Positions 8,834 to 17,492 of a stretch of 44,387 nucleotides of DNA are shown here, one piece after another. Both the position numbers and the translations under genes were made by a program. The notes beneath the pieces were generated by a model. The model ran no database searches, was not told where the DNA came from, and saw only the letters and a list, made by a program, of their open reading frames with translations. How positions within the stretch are numbered: position 1 is the first letter of the stretch; each line of letters starts with the position of its first letter. This DNA comes from Candidatus Nealsoniibacteriota bacterium (GTDB lineage: Bacteria; Patescibacteriota; Minisyncoccia; Minisyncoccales; MHMH01): positions 1 through 44,387 of the forward strand of contig JACOYH010000005.1 in NCBI GenBank assembly GCA_016181965.1, in the 5' to 3' direction.

Positions 8834-8838
8834 GATAT
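8814..8838. repeat. 25-bp perfect hairpin across the nitroreductase stop codon (ATATCCTACC-CGCAA-GGTAGGATAT)
   Basis: 10-bp perfect arms, 5-nt loop; TAG stop (8831-8833) is in the right arm. Confidence 0.85.
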
Positions 8839-8859
8839 TTGCTATTATATAAAAAGAGC

Positions 8860-10380
8860 ATGTATAACCCATACCTCAAGTTTTTATACAAACCGGAGGC
8901 GAGACAAAAGCTTAAAAATAATATCGGCGATTTTGCGCATTTTGACGCTGATTATTGTTCTAAATTATTGATTTCCAAAGAGCCGGAATTTTGGCAGAAA
9001 GCCGGGGAGAAAATGGCGCTGACTCTATTTCGGGCAGCCGCTTACAGGGTGCCAGCTTACAAGGATTTTCTAAAGAGGAATAAAATCAACCCAGTTAAAA
9101 TTAAAACGATTGCCGATTTTAGCAAACTGCCCATCATCGACAAAAAAAACTACCTCCAAAATTATCCAGTCGAAAAACTATGCTGGGACGGCAAGGTTGA
9201 AAAAAACACCCTTTTGGCTGTAAGTTCCGGGTCTTCGGGCGTGCCATTTTTTTGGCCGCGGGGCGACAATCTTGAGTTGGAAACAAGCATTTACCATGAG
9301 CTTTTTCTGCGGGATATCTTTGGAGCAGATCGACATTCCACATTATTTATTATTACTTTTTCGATGGGAATCTATATTGCCGGCATCATTACCTTGAATT
9401 CTGTCTTGAGAGCGGCTCAAAAATCATATCCCCTGACTGTTATAACACCCGGCATAAACGCCGATGATACCCTGAGGGTCATCAAAGAAATGGGGCAAAA
9501 ATATGAGCAAATTATCCTCGCCGGCTATCCGCCCTTCGTAAAAGATATATTAGAGCAGGGGGAACGGGAAAAGATTAACTGGAACAATTTCAGAATGAAA
9601 TTTTTATTTGCTACCGAGGGTTTTAGCGAAACCTGGCGCGATTATGCTTTGCAAAAAGCCGGCTCAAAAAACATCCTAAAGGACTCCTTGAATATTTACG
9701 GCTCGGCCGATGCCGGCATTTTGGGACACGAAACGCCAATTTGTATATTTTTGCGAAGAGAAATGCCCGACTTATTTCAGAGAAATAATCGCCTGCCCAC
9801 TTTAACTCAATACAATCCCTTATTAAAATATTTTGAGGAAATCAATGGTGAGGCAATTTTTTCCTGCTATGGCGGTATTCCTTTTGTGCGCTATAATATT
9901 CATGATACGGGAGGCGTCTTAAATTTCGGCGAAATCGCCAAAATACCGCCTCAAAAAGCTTTTAACGATAAAATTTGGAAACTGCCATTTCTTTATGTTT
10001 TCAGCAAAAGCGATAACACCAGCTCGCTTTATGGCGTTAATATATACCCCGAGAATATCAAAACCGCATTAGAGCAGGCGCAATTTAATAAAATGGTTAC
10101 CGGAAAATTTGTCATGACCGCTAGAAATAAACCCAATAACCATGATCAATATCTGGAGATTAATATTGAATTGGCTGAAGCATGCGCCGCGAGTAAAAAA
10201 TTACTAGACAAAATACGAAGGGTTATCATTAGAAATTTACAAAAAAGCAATTTGGAATACGGCCGCCTGCGGCAATCAATCGGAGCCAAGGCCGACCCTA
10301 AAATTATTTTGTGGCCCCAAAATCACGCAAAATATTTTAACCCCCAAGCTATAAAACAGAAATGGAGTTTAAACCCATAG
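8860..10380 (+). CDS. phenylacetate-CoA ligase / PaaK-like adenylate-forming enzyme
   Basis: AVSSGSSGVPFFWPRG P-loop-like motif, NIYGSADAGILGHETP, C-terminal LEYGRLRQ...PKIILWP. Track ORF begins at 8839; ATG at 8860 used here. Confidence 0.7.
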   Translation: MYNPYLKFLYKPEARQKLKNNIGDFAHFDADYCSKLLISKEPEFWQKAGEKMALTLFRAAAYRVPAYKDFLKRNKINPVKIKTIADFSKLPIIDKKNYLQNYPVEKLCWDGKVEKNTLLAVSSGSSGVPFFWPRGDNLELETSIYHELFLRDIFGADRHSTLFIITFSMGIYIAGIITLNSVLRAAQKSYPLTVITPGINADDTLRVIKEMGQKYEQIILAGYPPFVKDILEQGEREKINWNNFRMKFLFATEGFSETWRDYALQKAGSKNILKDSLNIYGSADAGILGHETPICIFLRREMPDLFQRNNRLPTLTQYNPLLKYFEEINGEAIFSCYGGIPFVRYNIHDTGGVLNFGEIAKIPPQKAFNDKIWKLPFLYVFSKSDNTSSLYGVNIYPENIKTALEQAQFNKMVTGKFVMTARNKPNNHDQYLEINIELAEACAASKKLLDKIRRVIIRNLQKSNLEYGRLRQSIGAKADPKIILWPQNHAKYFNPQAIKQKWSLNP

Positions 10381-11390
10381 TTTTTAATACAAGGCGAGAA
10401 GCTCCCTCGAAAGCAAAAGAGCTTGATGTTTTTACGGGTAGCATACGCGAGCTTTTTTTTATCAGAAATCCTCAATTTAAGGATGGTATGCCGCAGGCGG
10501 AAAAACCGCTCGCTGAATTTTTCGAAAAAAATAAAAACGCCATCGAAAACGTTTGGATTTATTACCCATGGCTCAATAAAATTGTGCATTGCCCCGCGGA
10601 AGATATCTTTTTTGAGATAAAAACCGCCAGAAATAAGAACTTCATCACAGAAAGCGAGCAAAAAGGTTATCGTGATTTTAAAATAGGGATTATGGGCATG
10701 TCAATCGGCTCGAATGTTCTCTGGCCGCTTATTGCTTCCGGGGGGCCGAAATTCTTGAGAATTGCCGACGCCGACACCATAGAAATCTCCAATTTAAACC
10801 GCATGTTGGCGCCCCTAACCGCCGCGGGCGAGAATAAAGCCGCTTTTATGGCAAAAAAAATTTATGAAATGGATCCCTTTTTGAAAGTGGATTATTGGAC
10901 AAATTTTGTCGACGAGGGCAATATGAGCAAATTTATTTCCGGGCTTGATTTACTGGTTGATGAAATAGACGGACTTTCCTTGAAATTTTCGGCCAGGAAC
11001 ATTGCCAAGAAATTAAGAATTCCAGTTATAATGGTTACCAATGTTGGCAATAATGTTGTTTTAGATGTGGAGAGATTCGACCGAGAGCCGAAACGGCCCA
11101 TATTCCATGGCCTGATGAAGGGCGTTCAGACAGAGCAATTAAGCAATATGACATATAAAAGGTGGGTGGAAATAGCCACGAAAATTGTCGATCCTAAATA
11201 TCTGGATAATAAGATGAAATCATCGCTGAAATCAATAGGTAAAAAGACCGCCTCGGTGCCTCAAATCAGTTCTACTGCTTTAATCGCCGGTTCAATCGCA
11301 ACGCAGGCGGTAATGCGCATGGCTGCCAAAAGGCCGCTGAAGTCAGGAAGATACTTTTTTGACATAGATAATCACTTCAAGGTATGTTAA
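10362..11390 (+). CDS. ThiF/MoeB/E1-like adenylyltransferase family protein
   Basis: 342 aa; GIMGMSIGSNVLWPLIASGG, ADADTIEISNLNRM, DEIDGLSLKFSARNIAKKLRIPVIMVTN; no C-terminal CxxC pair seen. Confidence 0.75.
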   Translation: MEFKPIVFNTRREAPSKAKELDVFTGSIRELFFIRNPQFKDGMPQAEKPLAEFFEKNKNAIENVWIYYPWLNKIVHCPAEDIFFEIKTARNKNFITESEQKGYRDFKIGIMGMSIGSNVLWPLIASGGPKFLRIADADTIEISNLNRMLAPLTAAGENKAAFMAKKIYEMDPFLKVDYWTNFVDEGNMSKFISGLDLLVDEIDGLSLKFSARNIAKKLRIPVIMVTNVGNNVVLDVERFDREPKRPIFHGLMKGVQTEQLSNMTYKRWVEIATKIVDPKYLDNKMKSSLKSIGKKTASVPQISSTALIAGSIATQAVMRMAAKRPLKSGRYFFDIDNHFKVC

Positions 11391-13003
11391 ATTTTACTTT
11401 TACCCGCTTAGACCTGGATGTTCTAATCACTCTTATTCCGATAATAGCCAGTTTGGCATTGGCCTTTTTGGTTTATACGAGGAATAAAAATAATTTAAGC
11501 AACAGGGTTTTCTCTGTCGCTTGTATAACGATTCTTCTTTGGGCGGCCGCGAACTATTTCTCCAGCCACCCCGTCCTTTTGGACGATTTAATTTGGATTC
11601 GCTTGGTTCTGTTTTTTGCCGTTTTTATGCAGTTTATGTTTTTTCTTTTTGTTTATCTATTTCCTAAAAATGTTTTTCTGGCGGCAAAATGGAAACTTTT
11701 GATTTTAACGTTGTTCGCTGGGTCAACAATGGCGGCCACGCTTTCGCCGTTTATATACACGAAATTAGAAATTAAAAACGGGGTTATTGTGCCTCTGCCG
11801 GGAATATTAATGCCCCTATTCGCTTTCAGTATTTTTCTATTTTTAGGGCTAGCGGTTTATTATATTATTAAAAAATACCGCTCGGCCCAAGGTGATGAAA
11901 AAATGCAGTGGCGCTTTATTTTATCCGGCTTTTCCATCATGTTTTTTTTGCTCATTATTTCGCAATTTCTGTCGGTGGTGCTTTTGCAGAGAACTGATTT
12001 CGTAAAATTCGGGCCTCTTTTCACCCTGCCTTTCATTATTTTATCGGCTTACGCAATCATCAAACATCGTCTCCTAAATGTAAGAGTAATAGCCGCCGAA
12101 TTGCTCGTGGGCGCAATTTTACTAATCTTGTTTATAGAGGTTTTAACCGCGCCCACCCTCTGGGAACTGCTTTGGACTTTACTGCTTTTTTTAATCGTGG
12201 GCATTCTCGGCCTGCTATTGATAAAATCCATCCTAAAAGAAGTGCAGGATAAATTGCGGATTCGGGAATTGGCCGATCATCTTGAATTAGCCAATGAAGA
12301 ATTAAAAACAATCGACCAGACAAAATCAGAATTTTTATCTATTGCGTCGCACCAGCTCCGCACGCCCTTAACAGCCATTCAGGGTTACACGTCTATGATT
12401 TTAGAGGGCAGCTACGGCAATTTACCGGAAACAATGAAAAAACCGCTTGAGAATGTTTTTTCGTCCAGCCAACGATTGGTAAAATTAGTGAACAATCTCT
12501 TAAATATATCCCGCATTGAAGCCGGCAGAACAAAATTGGAACCTCAAAAGATTTTGCTGGGGGAACTTATCTCCAGCGTGGTTCAGGAATTATCGGTAAG
12601 CGCGCAGCAGAAAAAAATCAAATTAAAATGGCAGAGATTGCGCAATCAATTGCCTGAATTATTATTAGATCAGGAAAAAATGCGGCAGATTATCTTGAAT
12701 ATTCTTGACAATGCGATACGATATACAAATAAAGGCGAAGTAGAAATCAAAGCAGCGGCAGAAAACGGCTCGCTACGCATATCTGTAAAAGATACTGGCG
12801 CAGGCATGACGAAAGAAGAAATTGGGCAGCTTTTTCGCAGTTTCGGGCGCGGAAAAACTGGAAGCCGCCTCAACGCTAATGGGACAGGTTTGGGATTGTA
12901 TGTAGCAAAAAAATTTGTTGAAATGCATGGCGGCGAAATCTGGGCTGAAAGTTTAGGCAAGGGCCAGGGCAGCACTTTCAACATAAAAATTCCTATAAAA
13001 TAA
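11384..13003 (+). CDS. multi-TM sensor histidine kinase
   Basis: 539 aa; N-terminal TM segments, HisKA SEFLSIASHQLRTPLTAIQGYTSMILEG, HATPase motifs NILDNAIRYTNKGEV, DTGAGM, GTGLGLYVAKKFVEMHGGEIWAES. Confidence 0.92.
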   Translation: MLNFTFTRLDLDVLITLIPIIASLALAFLVYTRNKNNLSNRVFSVACITILLWAAANYFSSHPVLLDDLIWIRLVLFFAVFMQFMFFLFVYLFPKNVFLAAKWKLLILTLFAGSTMAATLSPFIYTKLEIKNGVIVPLPGILMPLFAFSIFLFLGLAVYYIIKKYRSAQGDEKMQWRFILSGFSIMFFLLIISQFLSVVLLQRTDFVKFGPLFTLPFIILSAYAIIKHRLLNVRVIAAELLVGAILLILFIEVLTAPTLWELLWTLLLFLIVGILGLLLIKSILKEVQDKLRIRELADHLELANEELKTIDQTKSEFLSIASHQLRTPLTAIQGYTSMILEGSYGNLPETMKKPLENVFSSSQRLVKLVNNLLNISRIEAGRTKLEPQKILLGELISSVVQELSVSAQQKKIKLKWQRLRNQLPELLLDQEKMRQIILNILDNAIRYTNKGEVEIKAAAENGSLRISVKDTGAGMTKEEIGQLFRSFGRGKTGSRLNANGTGLGLYVAKKFVEMHGGEIWAESLGKGQGSTFNIKIPIK

Positions 13004-13006
13004 TTT

Positions 13007-14410
13007 ATGAAAAGAATATTAATCAAAGAGACGACTCAACCCAACAATACGCCCGTGAGGGTATGCGGCTGGGTCAATACCCGACGCGACCATGGGGGTA
13101 TTGTTTTTATCGATTTAAGGGATATATCGGGTATCATTCAAATCGTCATGTCAGCTAATTTGGCAAAAGACCTGCGGCCAGAATGGGTTATTTGTGTTGA
13201 GGGAATCGCAAAGGAAAGACCGCAAGGCATGGTCAATCCAGATGTCGCGACGGGAAATATTGAAATAAAGGCAGAAAAACTTGTGGTCTTATCAAAAGCA
13301 AAAACCTTGCCGTTTGAAATTTCAGCAGTCAAGGGAGAGGTCAACGAAGAGATCAGAATGAAATACCGATACTTAGACCTAAGGAGGGAAAAGATGAAAA
13401 ATAATTTGGTTTTGCGCAATAAGATAATGATTTTTATCCGCGATTTTCTTGAGAAAGAGGGCTTTATTGAGATAGAAACGCCGATCATGACGAAGTCCAC
13501 GCCCGAAGGCGCTCGGGATTTTGTTGTGCCTTCGCGCAATCAGCCGGGAAAATTTTATGCCCTGCCCCAGTCGCCCCAGCAATACAAACAGCTTTTAATG
13601 GTTGCCGGATTTGAAAAATATTTTCAGATCGTAAGATGTTTTCGGGACGAAGATCCGAGGGGCGACAGACAGCCCGAGTTTACTCAACTCGATTTAGAGA
13701 TGTCTTTTGTAGAACAAGAAGAAATATTGGATCTCATCGAAAAACTTTATATTGCAATAATAAAAAGCGAGGCACCCGGTAAAAAAATTTCTCAATTACC
13801 TTTTCCCCGTTTAACTTATAGGGAAGTCATTGAAAAATACGGCACCGACAAGCCCGACTTAAGAAAAAATAAAGATGATGCAAATGAGTTGGCCTTTGCG
13901 TTCATTGTTGATTTCCCGATGTTTGAATGGAAGAAGGAAGAAAAAAGATGGGACGCGGTTCATCATCCATTCACAAGGCCGCAGACAGATGACATTAAAC
14001 GTATCAAAAAAAATCCGGGGGAAATTTTAGCGCATCAGTATGATTTCGTTTTGAATGGTTATGAAATAGGCGGGGGGAGCTTGCGAAGCTACAAGCCCGA
14101 AGTGTTAGAGGCGATTTTTGAAGTAATGGGACATGAGAAAAAAGAAATCCGCCGAAATTTTGGCCATATGCTCGAAGCGTTTGAATATGGCGTGCCGCCG
14201 CATGGCGGCATCGCGCCCGGTATCGATCGCTTTGTGATGATTCTGGCAAACGAGCCGTCAATTCGCGAAGTTATTGCCTTTCCCAAGACCGGAGATAATC
14301 GCGACCTGATGATGCAGGCGCCCAGCGAAATCAGCGCTGAACAGCTGACGGAATTACACATTCAAATAGCAAAGAAGAAAAAGAAAATAAAAAATGGGAA
14401 GAAATCTTAA
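13007..14410 (+). CDS. aspS: aspartyl-tRNA synthetase, short form apparently lacking the GAD insertion
   Basis: 467 aa; VCGWVNTRRDHGGIVFIDLRD, FRDEDPRGDRQPEFTQLDLEMSF, GIAPGIDRFVMIL; KYGTDKPDLR runs almost directly into VDFPMFEW. Confidence 0.92.
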   Translation: MKRILIKETTQPNNTPVRVCGWVNTRRDHGGIVFIDLRDISGIIQIVMSANLAKDLRPEWVICVEGIAKERPQGMVNPDVATGNIEIKAEKLVVLSKAKTLPFEISAVKGEVNEEIRMKYRYLDLRREKMKNNLVLRNKIMIFIRDFLEKEGFIEIETPIMTKSTPEGARDFVVPSRNQPGKFYALPQSPQQYKQLLMVAGFEKYFQIVRCFRDEDPRGDRQPEFTQLDLEMSFVEQEEILDLIEKLYIAIIKSEAPGKKISQLPFPRLTYREVIEKYGTDKPDLRKNKDDANELAFAFIVDFPMFEWKKEEKRWDAVHHPFTRPQTDDIKRIKKNPGEILAHQYDFVLNGYEIGGGSLRSYKPEVLEAIFEVMGHEKKEIRRNFGHMLEAFEYGVPPHGGIAPGIDRFVMILANEPSIREVIAFPKTGDNRDLMMQAPSEISAEQLTELHIQIAKKKKKIKNGKKS

Positions 14411-15317
14411 AAATTTATTCTTTGGTATTTTGATTTTCGGTTCTATCGGCTTTGGCGTTAACTTTTTAGACGCTAATTTCAGTCAGAGTCCCCGGGCTAC
14501 GACCGCTCAAATTAGCCCTACTCATTTCCGACCCACATTGAAAGCCGAAGCCGATAAACTAGAAATTAATGCCGAAGCGGGTATCGCGCTATTCTTAGAC
14601 AATAATGGCGAAACGCGAGTGCTTTTTGATAAAAATGCCGAAACCCCTTTGCCTATAGCCAGTTTGACAAAGCTTATGGGGGCCGTAGTGATTGCCGAAA
14701 ATTATTCGTTAGACAAAACTATCGAAATCACCGGCGAAGCCGCGGATAAACCGGGCAATGGAAGCGGACAGCTTAAAACCGGCGACAAATTCTTAATGTC
14801 GGATTTATTCAAAGTAATGTTAGTTGAATCAAACAATAGCGCGGCTATGGCTTTGTCTCAAATAAAAGGCACGGATGTTTTCGTTGGTTTAATGAATCAA
14901 AAAGCAAACGACTTGAATTTGGAAAGCATGAATTTTATTAATCCCACTGGCCTGGATATGCTCAATACGACTGCAATCAACCAATCAAGCGCCCGCGATT
15001 TAGCCCAACTCGCCGCATTTATATTACAAAATAAAACGTATATCTTTGAAATTTCTTTGCTTAAGGAATTTGCCTTGCGCGATATTAACGGAGCGCTGAA
15101 TCATACCGCAGAAAATACCAATGCTCTGCTTGAAAAAATTCCCCTTATGGTTGGCGGTAAAACCGGAGAGACGCCAAAATCCGGCGGCTGTCTTTTATTA
15201 GTTGTTCAGGCGCCGAAAAGCCGGGGTTATCTGATTAGCGTTGTTTTGGATTCGCCAGACCGGTTTGCTGAAATGGAAAAAATAATCAATTGGACCAGAT
15301 CTTCATATCAATGGTAA
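14394..15317 (+). CDS. D-alanyl-D-alanine carboxypeptidase (peptidase S11)
   Basis: SxxK (ASLTKLM), SxN (VESNNSAAM), KTG (GGKTGETPKSGGCLL). Confidence 0.87.
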   Translation: MGRNLKNLFFGILIFGSIGFGVNFLDANFSQSPRATTAQISPTHFRPTLKAEADKLEINAEAGIALFLDNNGETRVLFDKNAETPLPIASLTKLMGAVVIAENYSLDKTIEITGEAADKPGNGSGQLKTGDKFLMSDLFKVMLVESNNSAAMALSQIKGTDVFVGLMNQKANDLNLESMNFINPTGLDMLNTTAINQSSARDLAQLAAFILQNKTYIFEISLLKEFALRDINGALNHTAENTNALLEKIPLMVGGKTGETPKSGGCLLLVVQAPKSRGYLISVVLDSPDRFAEMEKIINWTRSSYQW

Positions 15318-16375
15318 TGCCCGCCCGTTTAAAAATCCTGGTATTTTTTTTAGTTGCGGAAACAATTATTGGAACTGCTGTTTTTATATATAAGCCATTT
15401 CTAAAGCAAACCGTCTCACTCGAAACACGGCCCAATTTTATTCCAGAACTTTTGGACTGGCAGGCAGTTGGCCTACCGGCGCCTTGGTTTCCCCGTGATT
15501 CTCATGCGCTGGTTGAATATAAAAACAAACTTTGGCTAATGGCCGGATTAAATGCCAACGGCTATGTTATCAAGGAGGGTGTGGTAGAATACTGGAAAGC
15601 GCCGCACTTTAGCGAGGTTTGGAACTCAAGGGACGGCGTGGTCTGGAATTTATTAACTGAGACAGCTCCATGGGGCAAAAGACGATCTGCGGCGGCGATT
15701 GACTTTCGAGATAAAGTATGGCTCATGGGCGGCTGGGGGCCGCAAATCGGCCTCAAAAATGACATTTGGAATTCCGAAGACGGAATAAATTGGACACTTG
15801 CTAATCCTCGCGCCGCGTGGCCCGCGCGAGAGGGTCATCAAGCAGTTGTTTTTAATGATAAATTATGGCTTATGGGCGGAGTTGACTATGATAAGAGGGA
15901 AACGAAAAATGATGTTTGGTATTCAAACGACGGTATTAACTGGACCCAAGCCACGGCCGCAGCTCCGTGGTCTGGCAGGTGGGATCATGCGGTAGCGGTT
16001 TTTCAGAATAAATTGTGGCTAATTGGAGGCATGGACTTGAATGACGGCGTCTTTAAAGACGTATGGAGTTCAGAGGATGGCATCAATTGGAATCTGGTAA
16101 CCGATAATCCGCCATGGCAAGCGCGGCAGGGGCATGAAATTTTGATCTTTAAAGACAGATTATGGCTCATTGGAAGATTTAACGATACTGAAAATGGGGG
16201 AGACAATGATATCTGGTTCTCCGTTGACGGCTCTGTTTGGAAAAAAACGAATCACAATCCTCCGTGGTCTGGCAGAGAGGATTCAACCGCTATTGTTTTC
16301 AAGGATGCGATCTGGCTTATGGGCGGCATGGATAAAAATTGGACTTGGCGAAACGACATTTGGCATACAAAATAA
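15290..16375 (+). CDS. membrane-anchored kelch-type beta-propeller protein
   Basis: N-terminal TM then six ~50-aa repeats of the form PW..R..H..V.F.NKLWL.GG....NDIW.S.DGINW. Confidence 0.82.
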   Translation: MDQIFISMVMPARLKILVFFLVAETIIGTAVFIYKPFLKQTVSLETRPNFIPELLDWQAVGLPAPWFPRDSHALVEYKNKLWLMAGLNANGYVIKEGVVEYWKAPHFSEVWNSRDGVVWNLLTETAPWGKRRSAAAIDFRDKVWLMGGWGPQIGLKNDIWNSEDGINWTLANPRAAWPAREGHQAVVFNDKLWLMGGVDYDKRETKNDVWYSNDGINWTQATAAAPWSGRWDHAVAVFQNKLWLIGGMDLNDGVFKDVWSSEDGINWNLVTDNPPWQARQGHEILIFKDRLWLIGRFNDTENGGDNDIWFSVDGSVWKKTNHNPPWSGREDSTAIVFKDAIWLMGGMDKNWTWRNDIWHTK

Positions 16376-16382
16376 TAAATAT

Positions 16383-17447
16383 ATGTATTTACCGGAAGCG
16401 GCAGTTGCCGTCATTAAAATATTCGCATTAGGAGCTACAAGTTTTATCGTAGCTTTTTTAATGACTCCTTTTCTGACCAAAGTAATGTATAAATACAAAC
16501 TTTGGCGGAAGGAAGTCAGGACAAAAGCCATTGACGGCAAAGAGCTTACTTATTTCCAAAAATTCCATTCCGAGGGCGAAATCAAAGTGCCTCGTTTTGG
16601 CGGCGTACTCATCTGGCTCACGCCCTTGATTGTTTTATCCTTCTTCTATCTTCTTTCGGGCATTGATATTTGGTGGCTCCAAAAGCTGAATTTCCTAAGC
16701 AGAAGCCAAACATGGCTGCCCATCTTTGCCCTGCTAACAGCTTCGCTTGTCGGATTAGCAGATGATTTTCTGCAAATTATGGGCAAAGGCAAATACATTG
16801 CCGGCGGCTTGACCTTGAAACAGCGTCTCGTTCTCATGGGGCTGATTGGCTTGGTTGGCGCCTGGTGGTTTTTCGCCAAATTAGGGTGGTCGAGTTTGCA
16901 TGTGCCCGGAATCGGCGATTTTGAAATCGGCATCTGGTATATTCCCTTATTTATCACGGTGATGATGGCGACTTATTCCGGCGGCGTCATTGACGGCTTG
17001 GACGGTTTGGCCGGGGGCGCCTTTGCCGCTATTTTCGGCGCCTTTGCCGGCATTGCTCTGTTCTTGGGCCAAGTGGATTTGGCGGCATTCAGCGCTGTTA
17101 TTCTCGGAGCGCTTTTGGCCTTTCTATGGTTCAACATACCTCCCGCCAGATTTTATATGGGGGAGTCGGGCATTATGGGCCTGACGGCAACGCTGACGGT
17201 GGTGGCCTTTCTGACCAATTCCGTGCTTGTGTTGCCGATAATCGGCATTCTCTTGGTAATGGAATCCGGCTCTGTAATAATTCAGTTGCTTTCTAAAAAA
17301 TTCCGCGGTAAAAAGGTGTTGCTGGCGTCTCCGATACATCACCATTTTGAAGCAAAGGGTTGGCCTCCCCACAAGGTGACAATGCGATTTTGGATCATCG
17401 GAGTCGCAGCCGCCATCTTCGGCCTCGGCATCCGCCTCCTCGGATAA
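16383..17447 (+). CDS. mraY: phospho-N-acetylmuramoyl-pentapeptide-transferase
   Basis: In-frame ATG at 16383 (MYLPEAAVAVIK...); DGLDGLAGG, MGESGIMGL, ASPIHHHFEAKGWPPHKVTMRFW. Track ORF starts upstream at 16170. Confidence 0.93.
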   Translation: MYLPEAAVAVIKIFALGATSFIVAFLMTPFLTKVMYKYKLWRKEVRTKAIDGKELTYFQKFHSEGEIKVPRFGGVLIWLTPLIVLSFFYLLSGIDIWWLQKLNFLSRSQTWLPIFALLTASLVGLADDFLQIMGKGKYIAGGLTLKQRLVLMGLIGLVGAWWFFAKLGWSSLHVPGIGDFEIGIWYIPLFITVMMATYSGGVIDGLDGLAGGAFAAIFGAFAGIALFLGQVDLAAFSAVILGALLAFLWFNIPPARFYMGESGIMGLTATLTVVAFLTNSVLVLPIIGILLVMESGSVIIQLLSKKFRGKKVLLASPIHHHFEAKGWPPHKVTMRFWIIGVAAAIFGLGIRLLG

Positions 17448-17456
17448 GATATTAGG

Positions 17457-17485
17457 TTGTTTTATCCGGGTAAATGGGATATAAT
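17457..17485 (+). promoter_or_regulatory. putative promoter just before murL-like gene
   Basis: TTGTTT (17457-17462), 17-bp spacer, TATAAT (17480-17485). Confidence 0.5.
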
Positions 17486-17492
17486 ATGGTAT

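Noticed and set aside
10260-10500. GCCGCAGGCGG-type short palindromes at ~10260 and ~10488 in opposite orientation
   Set aside because: Only 5-bp arms; too short to claim as REP elements without genome-wide counts.
14085-14105. AGCTT-GCG-AAGCT in aspS
   Set aside because: Arms of 5 bp in a conserved motif region; chance is sufficient.
16048-16061. 14-bp palindrome CGTCTTTAAAGACG in the kelch gene
   Set aside because: Short, in a normal repeat unit (GVFKDVW); compatible with chance.
15470-16375. ~150-nt periodic DNA repeats
   Set aside because: Fully explained by kelch propeller blades; not a CRISPR or satellite.
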